A stretch of 64,000 bases of DNA. Source: AC-56 sp963798705 (lineage in GTDB: Bacteria > Actinomycetota > Thermoleophilia > Solirubrobacterales > 70-9). This document shows, piece by piece, positions 35,201 through 42,653 of the stretch. Under the pieces are notes generated by a model. That model was not told the DNA's origin, ran no database searches, and saw only the letters and a list, made by a program, of their open reading frames with translations. The stretch lies in contig CAWCTW010000005.1 of assembly GCA_963798705.1 (NCBI GenBank), positions 682,001 to 746,000 of the forward strand. Reading direction: 5' to 3'. The first letter of the stretch is position 1, and each line of letters starts with the position of its first letter. A program made the position numbers and the translations under genes.

Positions 35201-35703
35201 GCGTTGCCCGCCGCCAGAGCCGGGATGCAATCGCCGAACGAGTTGTTGAGCGGATAATTCCACGGCCCGATCACGCCGATGACCCCGAGCGGCGCGTAGC
35301 GGACGACCAGCTTGCGACCGCGGACGAAGGGTGACGCCGAGTCGATCTCCTCGTCGCCCAGATAGGCAGGCGCCGTCTTCGGCCAGAATTCAAGCGCCGA
35401 CAGGCCGTAGGAGAGCTCGGCGAACTGCGTCTCGTCGGCCGGGCGGCCCGTCTCCCCCACGATCGTCGTGACCACCCGCTCGGCGTTGGCGGCCATCCAG
35501 TCCCGGGCCGCCAACAGTACCTCCGCCCTGCCGTCGAACCCGATCGCCTCCCAGGTGGGCTGGGCCTCCCGGGCCGCGGCGACCATCCGGCTGACCTCCT
35601 CGGGGCCAAGCTCCGGGACGGTGGCGATCGTCTCCCCGGTCGCGGGGTTGGAGACCGGAATGCCGGTCCCGGTCGGAGCCTCCGTCGCTGGGCGCACGGT
35701 CAT
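32203..35703 (-). CDS. Aldehyde dehydrogenase-alcohol oxidase (GMC) fusion
   Basis: A 1166-residue fusion. Residues 1-485 are a complete NAD(P)-dependent aldehyde dehydrogenase, with WNYPLNN, Glu244 in LELGGKDP and the catalytic Cys278 in NNSGQVCIS. Residues about 490-640 match the helical N-terminal part of long-chain alcohol oxidases (RRTLAVLCDTFVPPL). Residues 667-1166 are a GMC flavoprotein: FAD motif VGSGAGGS (673-680), GSGLGGGTVINWTNSLR, AHQMGSCRMG with the probable active-site His, and WIGDASAFPTASGVNPM. One chain could thus oxidise an alcohol to aldehyde and then to acid. The reading frame is unbroken across the junction. ATG at 35703 is used. It is first in an operon with the haloalkane dehalogenase. 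Confidence 0.93.
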   Translation of the reverse strand: MTVRPATEAPTGTGIPVSNPATGETIATVPELGPEEVSRMVAAAREAQPTWEAIGFDGRAEVLLAARDWMAANAERVVTTIVGETGRPADETQFAELSYGLSALEFWPKTAPAYLGDEEIDSASPFVRGRKLVVRYAPLGVIGVIGPWNYPLNNSFGDCIPALAAGNAVVLKPSEVTPLTSLLMAEMLAECELPEGTFQVATGRGATGAALVDEVDMVMFTGSVETGKKVMAQAAQTLTPVSLELGGKDPMIVLSDADLERAANAAVSYGMNNSGQVCISVERVYVEGPAYDEFLERVTDKVSTLRQGPPGEAGSVDVGAIIFPPQIDRIEAHVADAVDKGARVVTGGRRVEDAAGLFFEPTVLADVDHSMRCMVEETFGPTLPVMRVSDAKEAIQLANDGPYGLQASVWTRDAKRGEALARRIEAGVCCVNDAQVNYVALELPMGGWKASGLGSRHGPDGIRKYAKRQSLLITPGHAASREAHMLPYTAQVTQQIGDTIGALAASDLFDDSQRRTLAVLCDTFVPPLSAPEGGPDPTGFWARAASHLAVPEAIEVTLLQANAPADQIDGLRRLLDSLAENGMTPETPLAEREQLVHAFSAADPETLAGMNAIRGLTTTLHYALPELGTGRNPNWDAMGYPGPQSPPPDAPKSLPIRRPPASGEVIEADVCVVGSGAGGSVIAGELSGQGKRVCVLEMGGYSNEADFDQLELPAYQRSYLNAGPFPTLDGQVTIQAGSGLGGGTVINWTNSLRTHQWVREEWARDFGLDGLDGADFEGHLDAVLERIGANDACSDLNGPHERLREACERLGYDFRLILRNADRATYDPQVAGYMGFGDQSGSKLSTQKTYLADAAAREADIVVNCRAERILTEAGRASGVEGVWLDPAGAATNGSPVPVTVRAPVIVVAGGSIESPALLLRSGIGGPAVGRYLRLHPTSAVTGVYPDDQRWWWAPPQAAMSHQFADLEEGYGFLVESAQSTTGLFAAATPWISGRDHKEKMLDWSRCAPFINLTRDRGHGQVQLDAAGNPAVSYLLSDELDIRNFRRGLAELIRLHEAAGAERIVSIGRSAPIWNRGDHLDAFVDAVTTHSLAPREFGIFTAHQMGSCRMGSDPGTSVANPLGELHDVPGVWIGDASAFPTASGVNPMVTIMALARRTAAAIAAGS

Positions 35704-35754
35704 CGCAGGGTCAGCCTATACGCCTCGCCGCATCCGCCCGGCCGGCAGGCGAAC

Positions 35755-36900
35755 ATGGAGGGGATGGGAAAGACCATCGTCCTCTCGGACCTTCACCTCG
35801 CCTCCAACGGGGGCATCGACATGCTTCGGCGCCCGGAGATCCGGGAGCCTCTGTGGGCCGCGCTCGAGGGCGCCGACGAGGTGGTGCTCCTGGGCGACGC
35901 GGTCGAGCTGCGGGACGTGCCGCTGGCCACGGCGATCGAGACGGCGCGGCCGTTCTTCGACGAGCTCGGAGCGGCCGTCGGCGACGCTCCGGTGGTCGTG
36001 GTCCCCGGGAACCACGACCACCATCTCCTCGACGAATGGCTCGAGCGGCGACGGCTGGAGGCGGCCGGTCCGCTCGGCCTGGAGCAGCGAATTCGGGTTG
36101 AGGGCGGGCCCCTCGAGGAGCTCACCGGGGGGATGGGCCGGGCCGAGCTGGAGCTGGCCTATCCGGGCCTGTGGCTGCGGCCGGACACGTACGCGACTCA
36201 CGGCCACTACCTGGACCGCCATCTCACCGTCCCGAGCTTCGAGCGCCTCGCCGTCGCCGCGGTCGAACGCGTGCTGCGCGGCTCTCGCGACGAGCCCGCG
36301 GACGATTCCGCCGAGAGCCAGGATCCGGGCTTCGCCTCACCCGACGACTACGAGCGCGTCCAGGCTCCACTGTACGCGTTTCTGTTCGCGCTCGCCCAGA
36401 GCGGCTCTCCCTTCGAGCGGCTGGGCGGCCCAAACCCCTCAGCCCGGGTGTGGCAGGCGGTCGGCGGTGGTTACGGCCGCGCGGCGCGCATACGCGGCCG
36501 GCTGCTCGGCAGCGTCGCGCTTCCCGGCGCCGTCGGCGTCGCGAACCGGCTTGGCCTCGGCCCGGTGAAGTCGGACCTGTCGCCCGGCGCGATCACCCGC
36601 GCTGGGCTCGCTGCGATGGGCGAGGTCGTTCGCGGCCTCGGCATCGAGGCCGACCACGTGATCTTCGGGCACACGCACCGCCGCGGCCCGATGAGAGCCG
36701 AGGTCGGCTGGCGCCTGGAGAGCGGCACACGGCTGTGGAACACCGGCAGCTGGATCCACTCGCCGTGGCTGCTCGGTGCGACGGCGGCCGACAGCCCCTA
36801 TTGGCCCGGCTCGATCATCGTGGTGGAGGACGACCACCACCCGCGCGCCGCGAATCTCCTCGAGGACCGCTCCCGGGACGAGCTGCGCGGAGGCCGCTGA
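35755..36900 (+). CDS. Calcineurin-type metallophosphoesterase (paralogue)
   Basis: A 381-residue protein with the same motif series as the gene at 9450: SDLHLA, GDAVEL, GNHDHH, THGHYLD and GHTHRRGP. The second motif is GDAVEL rather than GDxxD, so a standard metal ligand is replaced (Asp to Glu two residues on); activity may still be possible. The region between GHY and GHTH is about 150 residues and unlike other families. ATG at 35755 or 35764 could be the start. It is divergent from the dehydrogenase fusion with a spacer of 51 bases. Substrate unknown. Confidence 0.85.
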   Translation: MEGMGKTIVLSDLHLASNGGIDMLRRPEIREPLWAALEGADEVVLLGDAVELRDVPLATAIETARPFFDELGAAVGDAPVVVVPGNHDHHLLDEWLERRRLEAAGPLGLEQRIRVEGGPLEELTGGMGRAELELAYPGLWLRPDTYATHGHYLDRHLTVPSFERLAVAAVERVLRGSRDEPADDSAESQDPGFASPDDYERVQAPLYAFLFALAQSGSPFERLGGPNPSARVWQAVGGGYGRAARIRGRLLGSVALPGAVGVANRLGLGPVKSDLSPGAITRAGLAAMGEVVRGLGIEADHVIFGHTHRRGPMRAEVGWRLESGTRLWNTGSWIHSPWLLGATAADSPYWPGSIIVVEDDHHPRAANLLEDRSRDELRGGR

Positions 36901-36927
36901 CCTCCGCGCAGGCCGTGCTGCAGAGCC

Positions 36928-37131
36928 TCAGGCGACGGTCTTGACGTTGACCGCCTTGGGGCCCTTCGGGCCGTCCTCAGCCTCGAACTCGACTTTGAGG
37001 CCGTCCGGAAGCGCTCGCGCGCCGTCCACGAGCCCGGTCTGGTGGACGAACAGGTCCTGCCCGCCCTCGTCGGGGGTGATGAAGCCGTAGCGCTTCTCCT
37101 CGTTGAACCACTTCACTGTGCCAGTTGCCAT
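36928..37131 (-). CDS. Cold-shock protein (CspA family)
   Basis: A 67-residue single cold-shock domain: TGTVKWFNEEKRYGFITPDEG contains RNP1 in the form KRYGFI, and DLFVHQTGL contains RNP2. It binds single-stranded RNA or DNA and acts as an RNA chaperone. ATG at 37131 has GGAGGATGT before it, and the protein starts at MATGTVKWF as in the family; the frame extends 25 codons further upstream without protein character. The 130-base spacer to the GlsB-like gene gives room for the long 5' leader common in csp genes. Confidence 0.95.
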   Translation of the reverse strand: MATGTVKWFNEEKRYGFITPDEGGQDLFVHQTGLVDGARALPDGLKVEFEAEDGPKGPKAVNVKTVA

Positions 37132-37263
37132 ACATCCTCCGCGTTGCTCTGTCCTCGAATGCCGCGGAACTGCCTGGTGCTTCAGCCCGTTCAGCCGCCG
37201 CTTCATACGGCCCGGTAGAGGCCTGTAATAAAGGTAACACTCCGCGCCTCGGCTGTGTCCGGG

Positions 37264-37542
37264 CTAATAGCCCGCCGGCGGGCTCGGCGGGCCGACGATC
37301 GCGCGTACGATCAGGAGCAGCAGCACCGCGCCCGCGATCGCGATCAACCAGGTTCCGAGGTCGAAGAACTCGCCGATGTGGCCGATGTCGAGCGCGCTCG
37401 CGATGAAGCCGCCGATCAGGGCCCCCAGGATGCCCACCGCGGTCGTCCCGATGCACCCGCTCGGCTCGGTTCGCCCGGGCACGAGCGCCCGCGCGATCGC
37501 GCCGACCAGGAGACCGAGGACGATCCAGCCGATGATGCCCAC
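37264..37542 (-). CDS. GlsB/YeaQ/YmgE family membrane protein
   Basis: A 92-residue, three-helix membrane protein: GIIGWIVLGLLVGAIARAL, then PSGCIGTTAVGILGALIGGFI with the conserved GxxGALIGG turn, and WLIAIAGAVLLLLIVRAIVG. Small stress-induced membrane proteins of this family are called transglycosylase-associated, but no enzyme activity is known. The start MGIIGW is the family start. It lies just upstream of the cold-shock gene on the same strand and could share stress control. Confidence 0.88.
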   Translation of the reverse strand: MGIIGWIVLGLLVGAIARALVPGRTEPSGCIGTTAVGILGALIGGFIASALDIGHIGEFFDLGTWLIAIAGAVLLLLIVRAIVGPPSPPAGY

Positions 37543-37639
37543 GCCGGGACCCTAGCCATCCAGGCTGGATCTGGAAGACTCGGCCCCCAATTGTCACCTC
37601 GCGCGGAAGCCGGACGCCGGGAGGCCGATCGAATCCTTC

Positions 37640-38083
37640 GCGATTCCCGACGCCATCCTCACCGGCGACCACTTCGTCTACGTGACCGGGGAGCACGGCG
37701 ACGGTGGATCGACAAGGACGCGATCTTCCCGCACACCGGCCGCCCCCGGCCCGCCGCGCCCTCCGTTCGTGCTGCGACGCGGCTACGACCGGCTGGTGAA
37801 CGGCCGGCGCGTGCTCGTCGTCGACGACGTGGTCAACACCGGCGAGTCCGTGGCCGAGACGGCGCAGGCGGTGCGGGGCGCAGGGGGTGCAGTCGTGGCC
37901 GTCGCCGCGATCTGCACCCGCGGCAGCGCGACGGCCGGCGACGTCGGCTGGCGGGACTTCGTCTATCTCACGCAGATCGACATCCCGTCCTGGCCCGCCG
38001 ACGAGTGCCGGCTGTGTCGCGACGGCGTCCCGGTCAACACGGGATACGCCCACGGCGCCGATTTCCTCGCCGCACGGAGCTGA
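37640..38083 (+). pseudogene. Frameshifted, internally deleted phosphoribosyltransferase
   Basis: One frame reads PDAILTGDHFVYVTGEHGDG; a shift near 37705 is needed to continue as WIDKDAIFPHTG. After a missing segment the original frame resumes as FVLRRGYDRLVNGRRVLVVDDVVNTGESV, then CRLCRDGVPVNTGYAHGADFL. These pieces follow the order of orotate-phosphoribosyltransferase-like proteins, with the PRPP loop VVDDVVNTG intact. The middle part that should contain the substrate pocket (about 60 residues) is gone. The 5' start was not found. The gene is therefore considered dead, although the 3' piece (37682-38083) could be translated alone. Confidence 0.65.
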
Positions 38084-38146
38084 CGAGTTGCCGATCCTCG
38101 GTTGGCCAGGGTGACGCCGCGCGCGCGCCTAGGATCTGGCCGCGCG

Positions 38147-39565
38147 ATGGCGGGCCATCTCAGCGACAAGCCGCGAGCGCCCCACGCGGCGGTGATCGAG
38201 CACGCGCCCGAGGAGCTCCAGAGAAGCCTGAGCCCTCGCCAGATCCGGATGATCGCGATCGGCGGTGCGATCGGCGTCGGGCTCTTCCTCGGCTCGGCGA
38301 AGGCCATCCATTTCGCCGGGCCCGGGCTGATCGTCTGCTACGCGGCCGCCGGCGCCGCAATCTTCCTGATCATGCGAGCGCTCGGCGAGCTCACGCTGTA
38401 CCGGCCGGTGGCCGGCGCGTTCGCCGCCTACGCGAGCGAGTTCCTCGGGCCGCGGATCGGGTTCATCACCGGGTGGACCTATTGGTTGACCTGGGTGGTC
38501 ACCGCCATGGCGGAGATCACGGCGGCCGGCATCTACATGCAGTACTGGTTTCCGGACCTCCCGCAATGGGTGACCGCGCTGGTGATGGTCGTCGTCCTCT
38601 ACGGCGCCAACCTGATCGCCGTGCGGGTGTTCGGCGAGTTCGAGTTCTGGTTCGCGGCGATCAAGATCGTCACGATCGTCGGCCTCATCCTCATCGGGCT
38701 CGCGGTGATCCTGTTCTCGATCGGGGCGCTGGGCGACACCGCGAGCTTCGCAAACCTGTGGGACCACGGCGGGGTGTTCCCCGAGGGCATCGGCGGCGTG
38801 CTCACCGCGCTTCAGGTCGTGGTGTTCGCGTTCGTTGGCGTGGAGTTCGTGGGTGTGACGGCGGGCGAGGCCCGCGACCCGGCTCGCACCCTGCCCAAGG
38901 CGGTCAACAGCATCGTCGTGCGGATCCTCCTCTTCTACGTCGGCGCGCTCGTGATCATCATGTCGCTGGTGCCCTGGAACCATCTCTCGGCCTCGGAGAG
39001 CCCCTTCGTCACCGTGTTCAACCAGATCGGAATTCCAAGCGCGGCGGGAATCGTGAACTTCGTCGTCCTCACCGCGGCGCTCTCCTCCTGCAACAGCGGG
39101 ATCTTCAGCACGGGACGAATGCTCTACACGCTCTCCGGCGAGGGACAGGCGCCCAGGACCCTTCGCGACGTGAGCAAGCGACGCGTTCCGGCGCACGCGA
39201 TCACGCTGTCCGCGGTGGTGATGCTCGGAGGCGTCGTCATCAACTACCTGGTGCCCGCCAGAGCCTTCATCTACATCACGAGCACGGCCACGGTCGGCGC
39301 CATGTGGACGTGGGGAGTCATCGTGATCTCGCACCTGGTCTACCGCCGCCGCGTCGCCGCGGGCGAGGTCGCGGCGAGTCCGTTCCGGATGCCGGGCTCG
39401 CCGGTGACCAACTGGATCGTGGTCGCGTTCCTCGCCTTCGTGGGCGTGCTGCTGGCCTTCAACGCCAGCCAGCGGGTGGCCCTGTACGCGGGCGCCGTCT
39501 GGGGAGTCGCGATCGTCACCGCCTACGCCATCCACAGCCGCCGCCCGTCCGCTCGGGCCGGCTAG
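38147..39565 (+). CDS. Amino-acid permease (APC family)
   Basis: A 472-residue secondary transporter with twelve hydrophobic segments. SLSPRQIRMIAIGGAIGVGLFLGSAKAI is the first helix with the unwound substrate-binding glycines typical of the AAT group (GABA, Asn, aromatic amino-acid permeases). FVGVEFVGVTAGEARDPARTLPKAVNS is the conserved helix 6-7 loop. It would import an amino acid with protons. ATG at 38147 (MAGHLSDK) is preferred to the frame's upstream start. The next gene, 58 bases on, is a glutamine-amidotransferase-like protein, a pairing seen in GABA/polyamine use. Confidence 0.9.
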   Translation: MAGHLSDKPRAPHAAVIEHAPEELQRSLSPRQIRMIAIGGAIGVGLFLGSAKAIHFAGPGLIVCYAAAGAAIFLIMRALGELTLYRPVAGAFAAYASEFLGPRIGFITGWTYWLTWVVTAMAEITAAGIYMQYWFPDLPQWVTALVMVVVLYGANLIAVRVFGEFEFWFAAIKIVTIVGLILIGLAVILFSIGALGDTASFANLWDHGGVFPEGIGGVLTALQVVVFAFVGVEFVGVTAGEARDPARTLPKAVNSIVVRILLFYVGALVIIMSLVPWNHLSASESPFVTVFNQIGIPSAAGIVNFVVLTAALSSCNSGIFSTGRMLYTLSGEGQAPRTLRDVSKRRVPAHAITLSAVVMLGGVVINYLVPARAFIYITSTATVGAMWTWGVIVISHLVYRRRVAAGEVAASPFRMPGSPVTNWIVVAFLAFVGVLLAFNASQRVALYAGAVWGVAIVTAYAIHSRRPSARAG

Positions 39566-39623
39566 CGACCATTCCGGCGTCACCGCTCGATGCGGGTCGG
39601 GCTACGCTGCCACACTGCCGCGC

Positions 39624-40325
39624 ATGCGCGCGCTCGCAATCGTCCACCAGGCCGACGCCGGGCCTGGCGTGTTCGCGGATGCGATGCGCGAGCGGCGCGT
39701 CGAGCTGGACCGGTGGCCGATCGCCGACGGACCGCCTCCCGCCGACCCGACCCGCTACGACGCCGTGCTCACCTTCGGCGGCGCGATGCACGCCGACCAG
39801 GAGGCCGATCACCCATGGCTGCAGGTGGAGAAGTCACTGCTGCGCGAGCTCATCGACCGCGGCGTGCCGCTCCTCGGCATGTGCCTGGGCTCGCAGCTGG
39901 TGGCGGAGGCTGCGGGCGCCACGGCCCGGCGCGCGAGCGCGCCCGAGATCGGCTGGCACGACGTGGAGCTCACCTCCGCCGGGGCGAGCGACCCCTTGCT
40001 CGGCGGCCTGCGCCACCGCTTCGAAGCCTTCCAGTGGCACAGCTACGAGGCCACCCTCCCGCCGGGCGCCACGGCCCTCGCGAGCAGCGCGGTCTGCCTG
40101 CAGGCCTACCGGTTGGAAGGCCCGGCCTGGGGCATCCAGTTTCACGCTGAGGTCAGTCGCGATGACGCCGGGCACTGGATCGACGACTACCGAAGCAACC
40201 CGGACGCCGTGCGACTCGGGCTCGACCCCGAGGCGCTTCGCCGCCGCACCGGTGCCGCGATCGACGCCTGGAACGAGCTCGGCCGCGCCCTCTGCGGGCG
40301 CTTCGTCGACGCCGCCTCGGCGTAA
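39624..40325 (+). CDS. Class I glutamine-amidotransferase-like protein
   Basis: A 233-residue stand-alone GATase domain. GVPLLGMCLGSQLVAE holds the nucleophile cysteine, and GIQFHAEVS the His and Glu of the triad, so it should be catalytically competent. It lacks a synthase partner domain. Related single-domain proteins hydrolyse gamma-glutamyl compounds or act with unknown partners. It follows the amino-acid permease on the same strand and may process the imported compound. ATG at 39624 is the natural start; no strong ribosome site is seen. Confidence 0.88.
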   Translation: MRALAIVHQADAGPGVFADAMRERRVELDRWPIADGPPPADPTRYDAVLTFGGAMHADQEADHPWLQVEKSLLRELIDRGVPLLGMCLGSQLVAEAAGATARRASAPEIGWHDVELTSAGASDPLLGGLRHRFEAFQWHSYEATLPPGATALASSAVCLQAYRLEGPAWGIQFHAEVSRDDAGHWIDDYRSNPDAVRLGLDPEALRRRTGAAIDAWNELGRALCGRFVDAASA

Positions 40326-40401
40326 ATCACCGCCGTTGTGGACGTTTGCCCTCGCATGCCGAAAGAAACCGTGCACCGGCTCGCGACGATAAGTTGCCCT
40401 A

Positions 40402-41340
40402 ATGGCCAGCGCCTTCGACGCCTGGCAGGTCGAGTTGCACGGCCACCGGGTCACCTACCGGATCGCCGGCACCGGGCCGCCGGTCGTGCTCATCCACGGC
40501 ATGGTCAACTCCTCGCGCCACTGGGAGGACGTGGCCCTGCGCCTGGCGGACCGCTACACCGTCATCGCTCCGGACCTGATCGGCCACGGCGACTCCGCGA
40601 CGCCGCGCGGGGATTACTCGCTGGGCGCGCACGCCGCGAGCATCCGCGACCTGCTGGCGGTCATCGGCACCGACCACGCGACCATCGTCGGGCACTCGCT
40701 CGGCGGGGGGGTCGCGATGCAGTTCTTCTACCAGTTTCCCCAGCGCACCGACCGGCTCGTGCTGGTTTCGAGCGGCGGCCTCGGCCGGCAGGTGAGCCCG
40801 CTGCTTCGCGGGGCGGCGCTGCCGGGCGCCTCGACCATCCTGCGGGCCGCCGCGCACCGGCGGGTCCTGGACGCGCTGTGGTGGGCCGGCGAGCGGATGC
40901 GCGCGCGTGAGCTGGGCAAGGGCGTGTACCTGCAGGCGATCGCACGGGCGCTGCGGCCGCTCGAGCAGGGCGGGGCGCGAACGGCGTTCATCCAGACGCT
41001 TCGCTCGGTGATCGACGTCCACGGGCAACGGGTCAGCGCCCGCGACCGCCTGTACCTGCTGCGAGGGTTCCCGACCCTGATCGTCTGGGGCGAGCGGGAC
41101 CACACGATTCCCGTCGCCCACGGGATCGCAGCCCACGAGGCCATTCCCGGCAGCCGCCTCGTCACCCTCCCGCGCGCCGCCCACTTCCCACACCTCGAGG
41201 ACCCCGGCGGGCTCGCCGCCGCGCTGGGGGACTTCATCTCGACCACCGAGCCGGTGCGCATCGGGGACGCCGACTGGGGCGGGCTGATCAGCCCTCGAGC
41301 CCGCCGCCGCCGGCACGACGCGCATCGCGCAGCGGCGTAG
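40402..41340 (+). CDS. Alpha/beta hydrolase (serine type)
   Basis: A 312-residue hydrolase with VVLIHGMVNSSRHW, the nucleophile elbow GHSLGGG (Ser), IVWGERDHTIP (acid) and RAAHFPHLEDP (His): a full Ser-Asp-His triad. No signal peptide. A C-terminal basic tail (RARRRRHDAHR) is unusual. It overlaps nothing but is only two bases from the next gene (alpha-hydroxyacid oxidase) and clearly in one operon with it and probably with the wax-ester synthase. An esterase or lipase role on hydroxy-acyl esters would fit but is inference. Confidence 0.88.
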   Translation: MASAFDAWQVELHGHRVTYRIAGTGPPVVLIHGMVNSSRHWEDVALRLADRYTVIAPDLIGHGDSATPRGDYSLGAHAASIRDLLAVIGTDHATIVGHSLGGGVAMQFFYQFPQRTDRLVLVSSGGLGRQVSPLLRGAALPGASTILRAAAHRRVLDALWWAGERMRARELGKGVYLQAIARALRPLEQGGARTAFIQTLRSVIDVHGQRVSARDRLYLLRGFPTLIVWGERDHTIPVAHGIAAHEAIPGSRLVTLPRAAHFPHLEDPGGLAAALGDFISTTEPVRIGDADWGGLISPRARRRRHDAHRAAA

Positions 41341-41342
41341 CC

Positions 41343-42608
41343 GTGACCGGACCGGAGCGCGTAGCCGCGATCTATCTCCGCGGCGTCGGGGGGCGCCGTC
41401 CGAGCGTCCCGATCGAGATGGGCGCGCTCGAGGCCGCCGCCGAGCGATCGATGTCCCCGCACGCCTTCGCCTACGTCGCCGCCGCCGCCGGCAGGGAGTC
41501 GACAAAGCGCGCGAACGAGGCGTCGTTCGCGCGCTGGCGCATTGTCCCCCGCATGCTTCGCGACGTCTCCGAGCGCGACACCAGCATCGAGCTGTTCGGC
41601 CGCCGGATCGCCGCGCCGCTGCTGCTCTCGCCGGTGGGCGTGCTGGAGATGGCTCACCGCGAGGCGGACGCGGCGGCCGCCCGCGCCGCCGCCGCCGAGG
41701 GCGTGCCGATGATCTTCTCCAACCAGGGCTCGGTGCCGATGGAGGCGTGCGCCGAGGCGATGGGCTCGAGCCCGCGCTGGTTCCAGCTCTACTGGAGCAC
41801 GTCGAACGACCTGGTCGAGAGCCTCGTGCAGCGCGCCGAGGGATGCGGATGTGAGGCGATCGTCGTGACCCTGGACACCACGATGCTCGGCTGGCGGTCA
41901 CGCGACCTGGCGCTTGCCTACCTCCCGTTTCTGCGGGGAAAGGGGATCGCCCAGTACACCAGCGACCCCGTCTTCCAGCGCCTGATCGCCGAGCCGCGCG
42001 AACGCGGAAGCGCCCCCTCCCCGCGCCCCAACCTGGCGGCGCTGGGGACGCTGATCCAGCTCGTGCGCCGCTACCCCGACCGCTTCTGGCCGGCGCTTCG
42101 CTCCGGCCGCGCCCGCCGTGCCGTGGAGCGTTTCGTCCAGATCTACTCGCGGCCCTCGCTCACCTGGGACGACCTGCCCTTCCTCCGCGAGCGCACCCGG
42201 CTGCCGATCGTGCTCAAGGGGATCCTGCACCCCGACGACGCTCGGCGGGCAATCGACTCCGGCATGGACGGGATCCTGGTCTCCAATCACGGTGGCAGGC
42301 AGGTCGACGGCGCCATCGCGACGATCGACGCGCTGCCCGGTGTCGTCGCGGCCGTGGACGGGCGCGTCCCCGTCCTCCTCGACAGCGGCGTACGTGGGGG
42401 CGCGGACATCTTCAAGGCGCTGGCGCTCGGCGCCACGGCCGCGTGCATCGGCCGCCCGTACCTGTGGGGCCTCGCCGTCGCGGGAGAGACCGGCGTGCGC
42501 GAAGTGATCCGCAACCTCGTCGCCGACTTCGATCTGACCATGGGCCTCGCGGGCTGCCGCTCGGTGGACGAGATCGGGCCGGAGGCGCTCGCGAACGCCG
42601 ACGATTGA
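41343..42608 (+). CDS. FMN-dependent alpha-hydroxyacid oxidase
   Basis: A 421-residue TIM-barrel flavoenzyme of the lactate oxidase/lactate 2-monooxygenase group. PLLLSPVGVLEMAHREAD binds FMN, IVLKGILHPDDARRAIDSGMDGILVSNHGGRQVDGA contains the catalytic His (SNHGGRQ) and Arg, and VPVLLDSGVRGGADIFKALALGA binds the FMN phosphate. The long N-terminal part and the ERDTSIELFGR block favour the lactate-monooxygenase-like branch. It oxidises 2-hydroxy acids to 2-oxo acids or decarboxylated products. GTG at 41343 starts two bases after the hydrolase stop. The wax-ester synthase follows after 45 bases. Confidence 0.9.
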   Translation: MTGPERVAAIYLRGVGGRRPSVPIEMGALEAAAERSMSPHAFAYVAAAAGRESTKRANEASFARWRIVPRMLRDVSERDTSIELFGRRIAAPLLLSPVGVLEMAHREADAAAARAAAAEGVPMIFSNQGSVPMEACAEAMGSSPRWFQLYWSTSNDLVESLVQRAEGCGCEAIVVTLDTTMLGWRSRDLALAYLPFLRGKGIAQYTSDPVFQRLIAEPRERGSAPSPRPNLAALGTLIQLVRRYPDRFWPALRSGRARRAVERFVQIYSRPSLTWDDLPFLRERTRLPIVLKGILHPDDARRAIDSGMDGILVSNHGGRQVDGAIATIDALPGVVAAVDGRVPVLLDSGVRGGADIFKALALGATAACIGRPYLWGLAVAGETGVREVIRNLVADFDLTMGLAGCRSVDEIGPEALANADD

Positions 42609-42653
42609 CGCCGGGGCCGGCGGGTATGCGAGGCTTGCGGCGGAGGAATCGAG

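Noticed and set aside
37255..40392. 1045-codon plus-strand frame spanning the GlsB-like gene, permease and amidotransferase
   Set aside because: Arginine/proline-rich throughout, overlaps several well-supported genes in other frames, no start signal.
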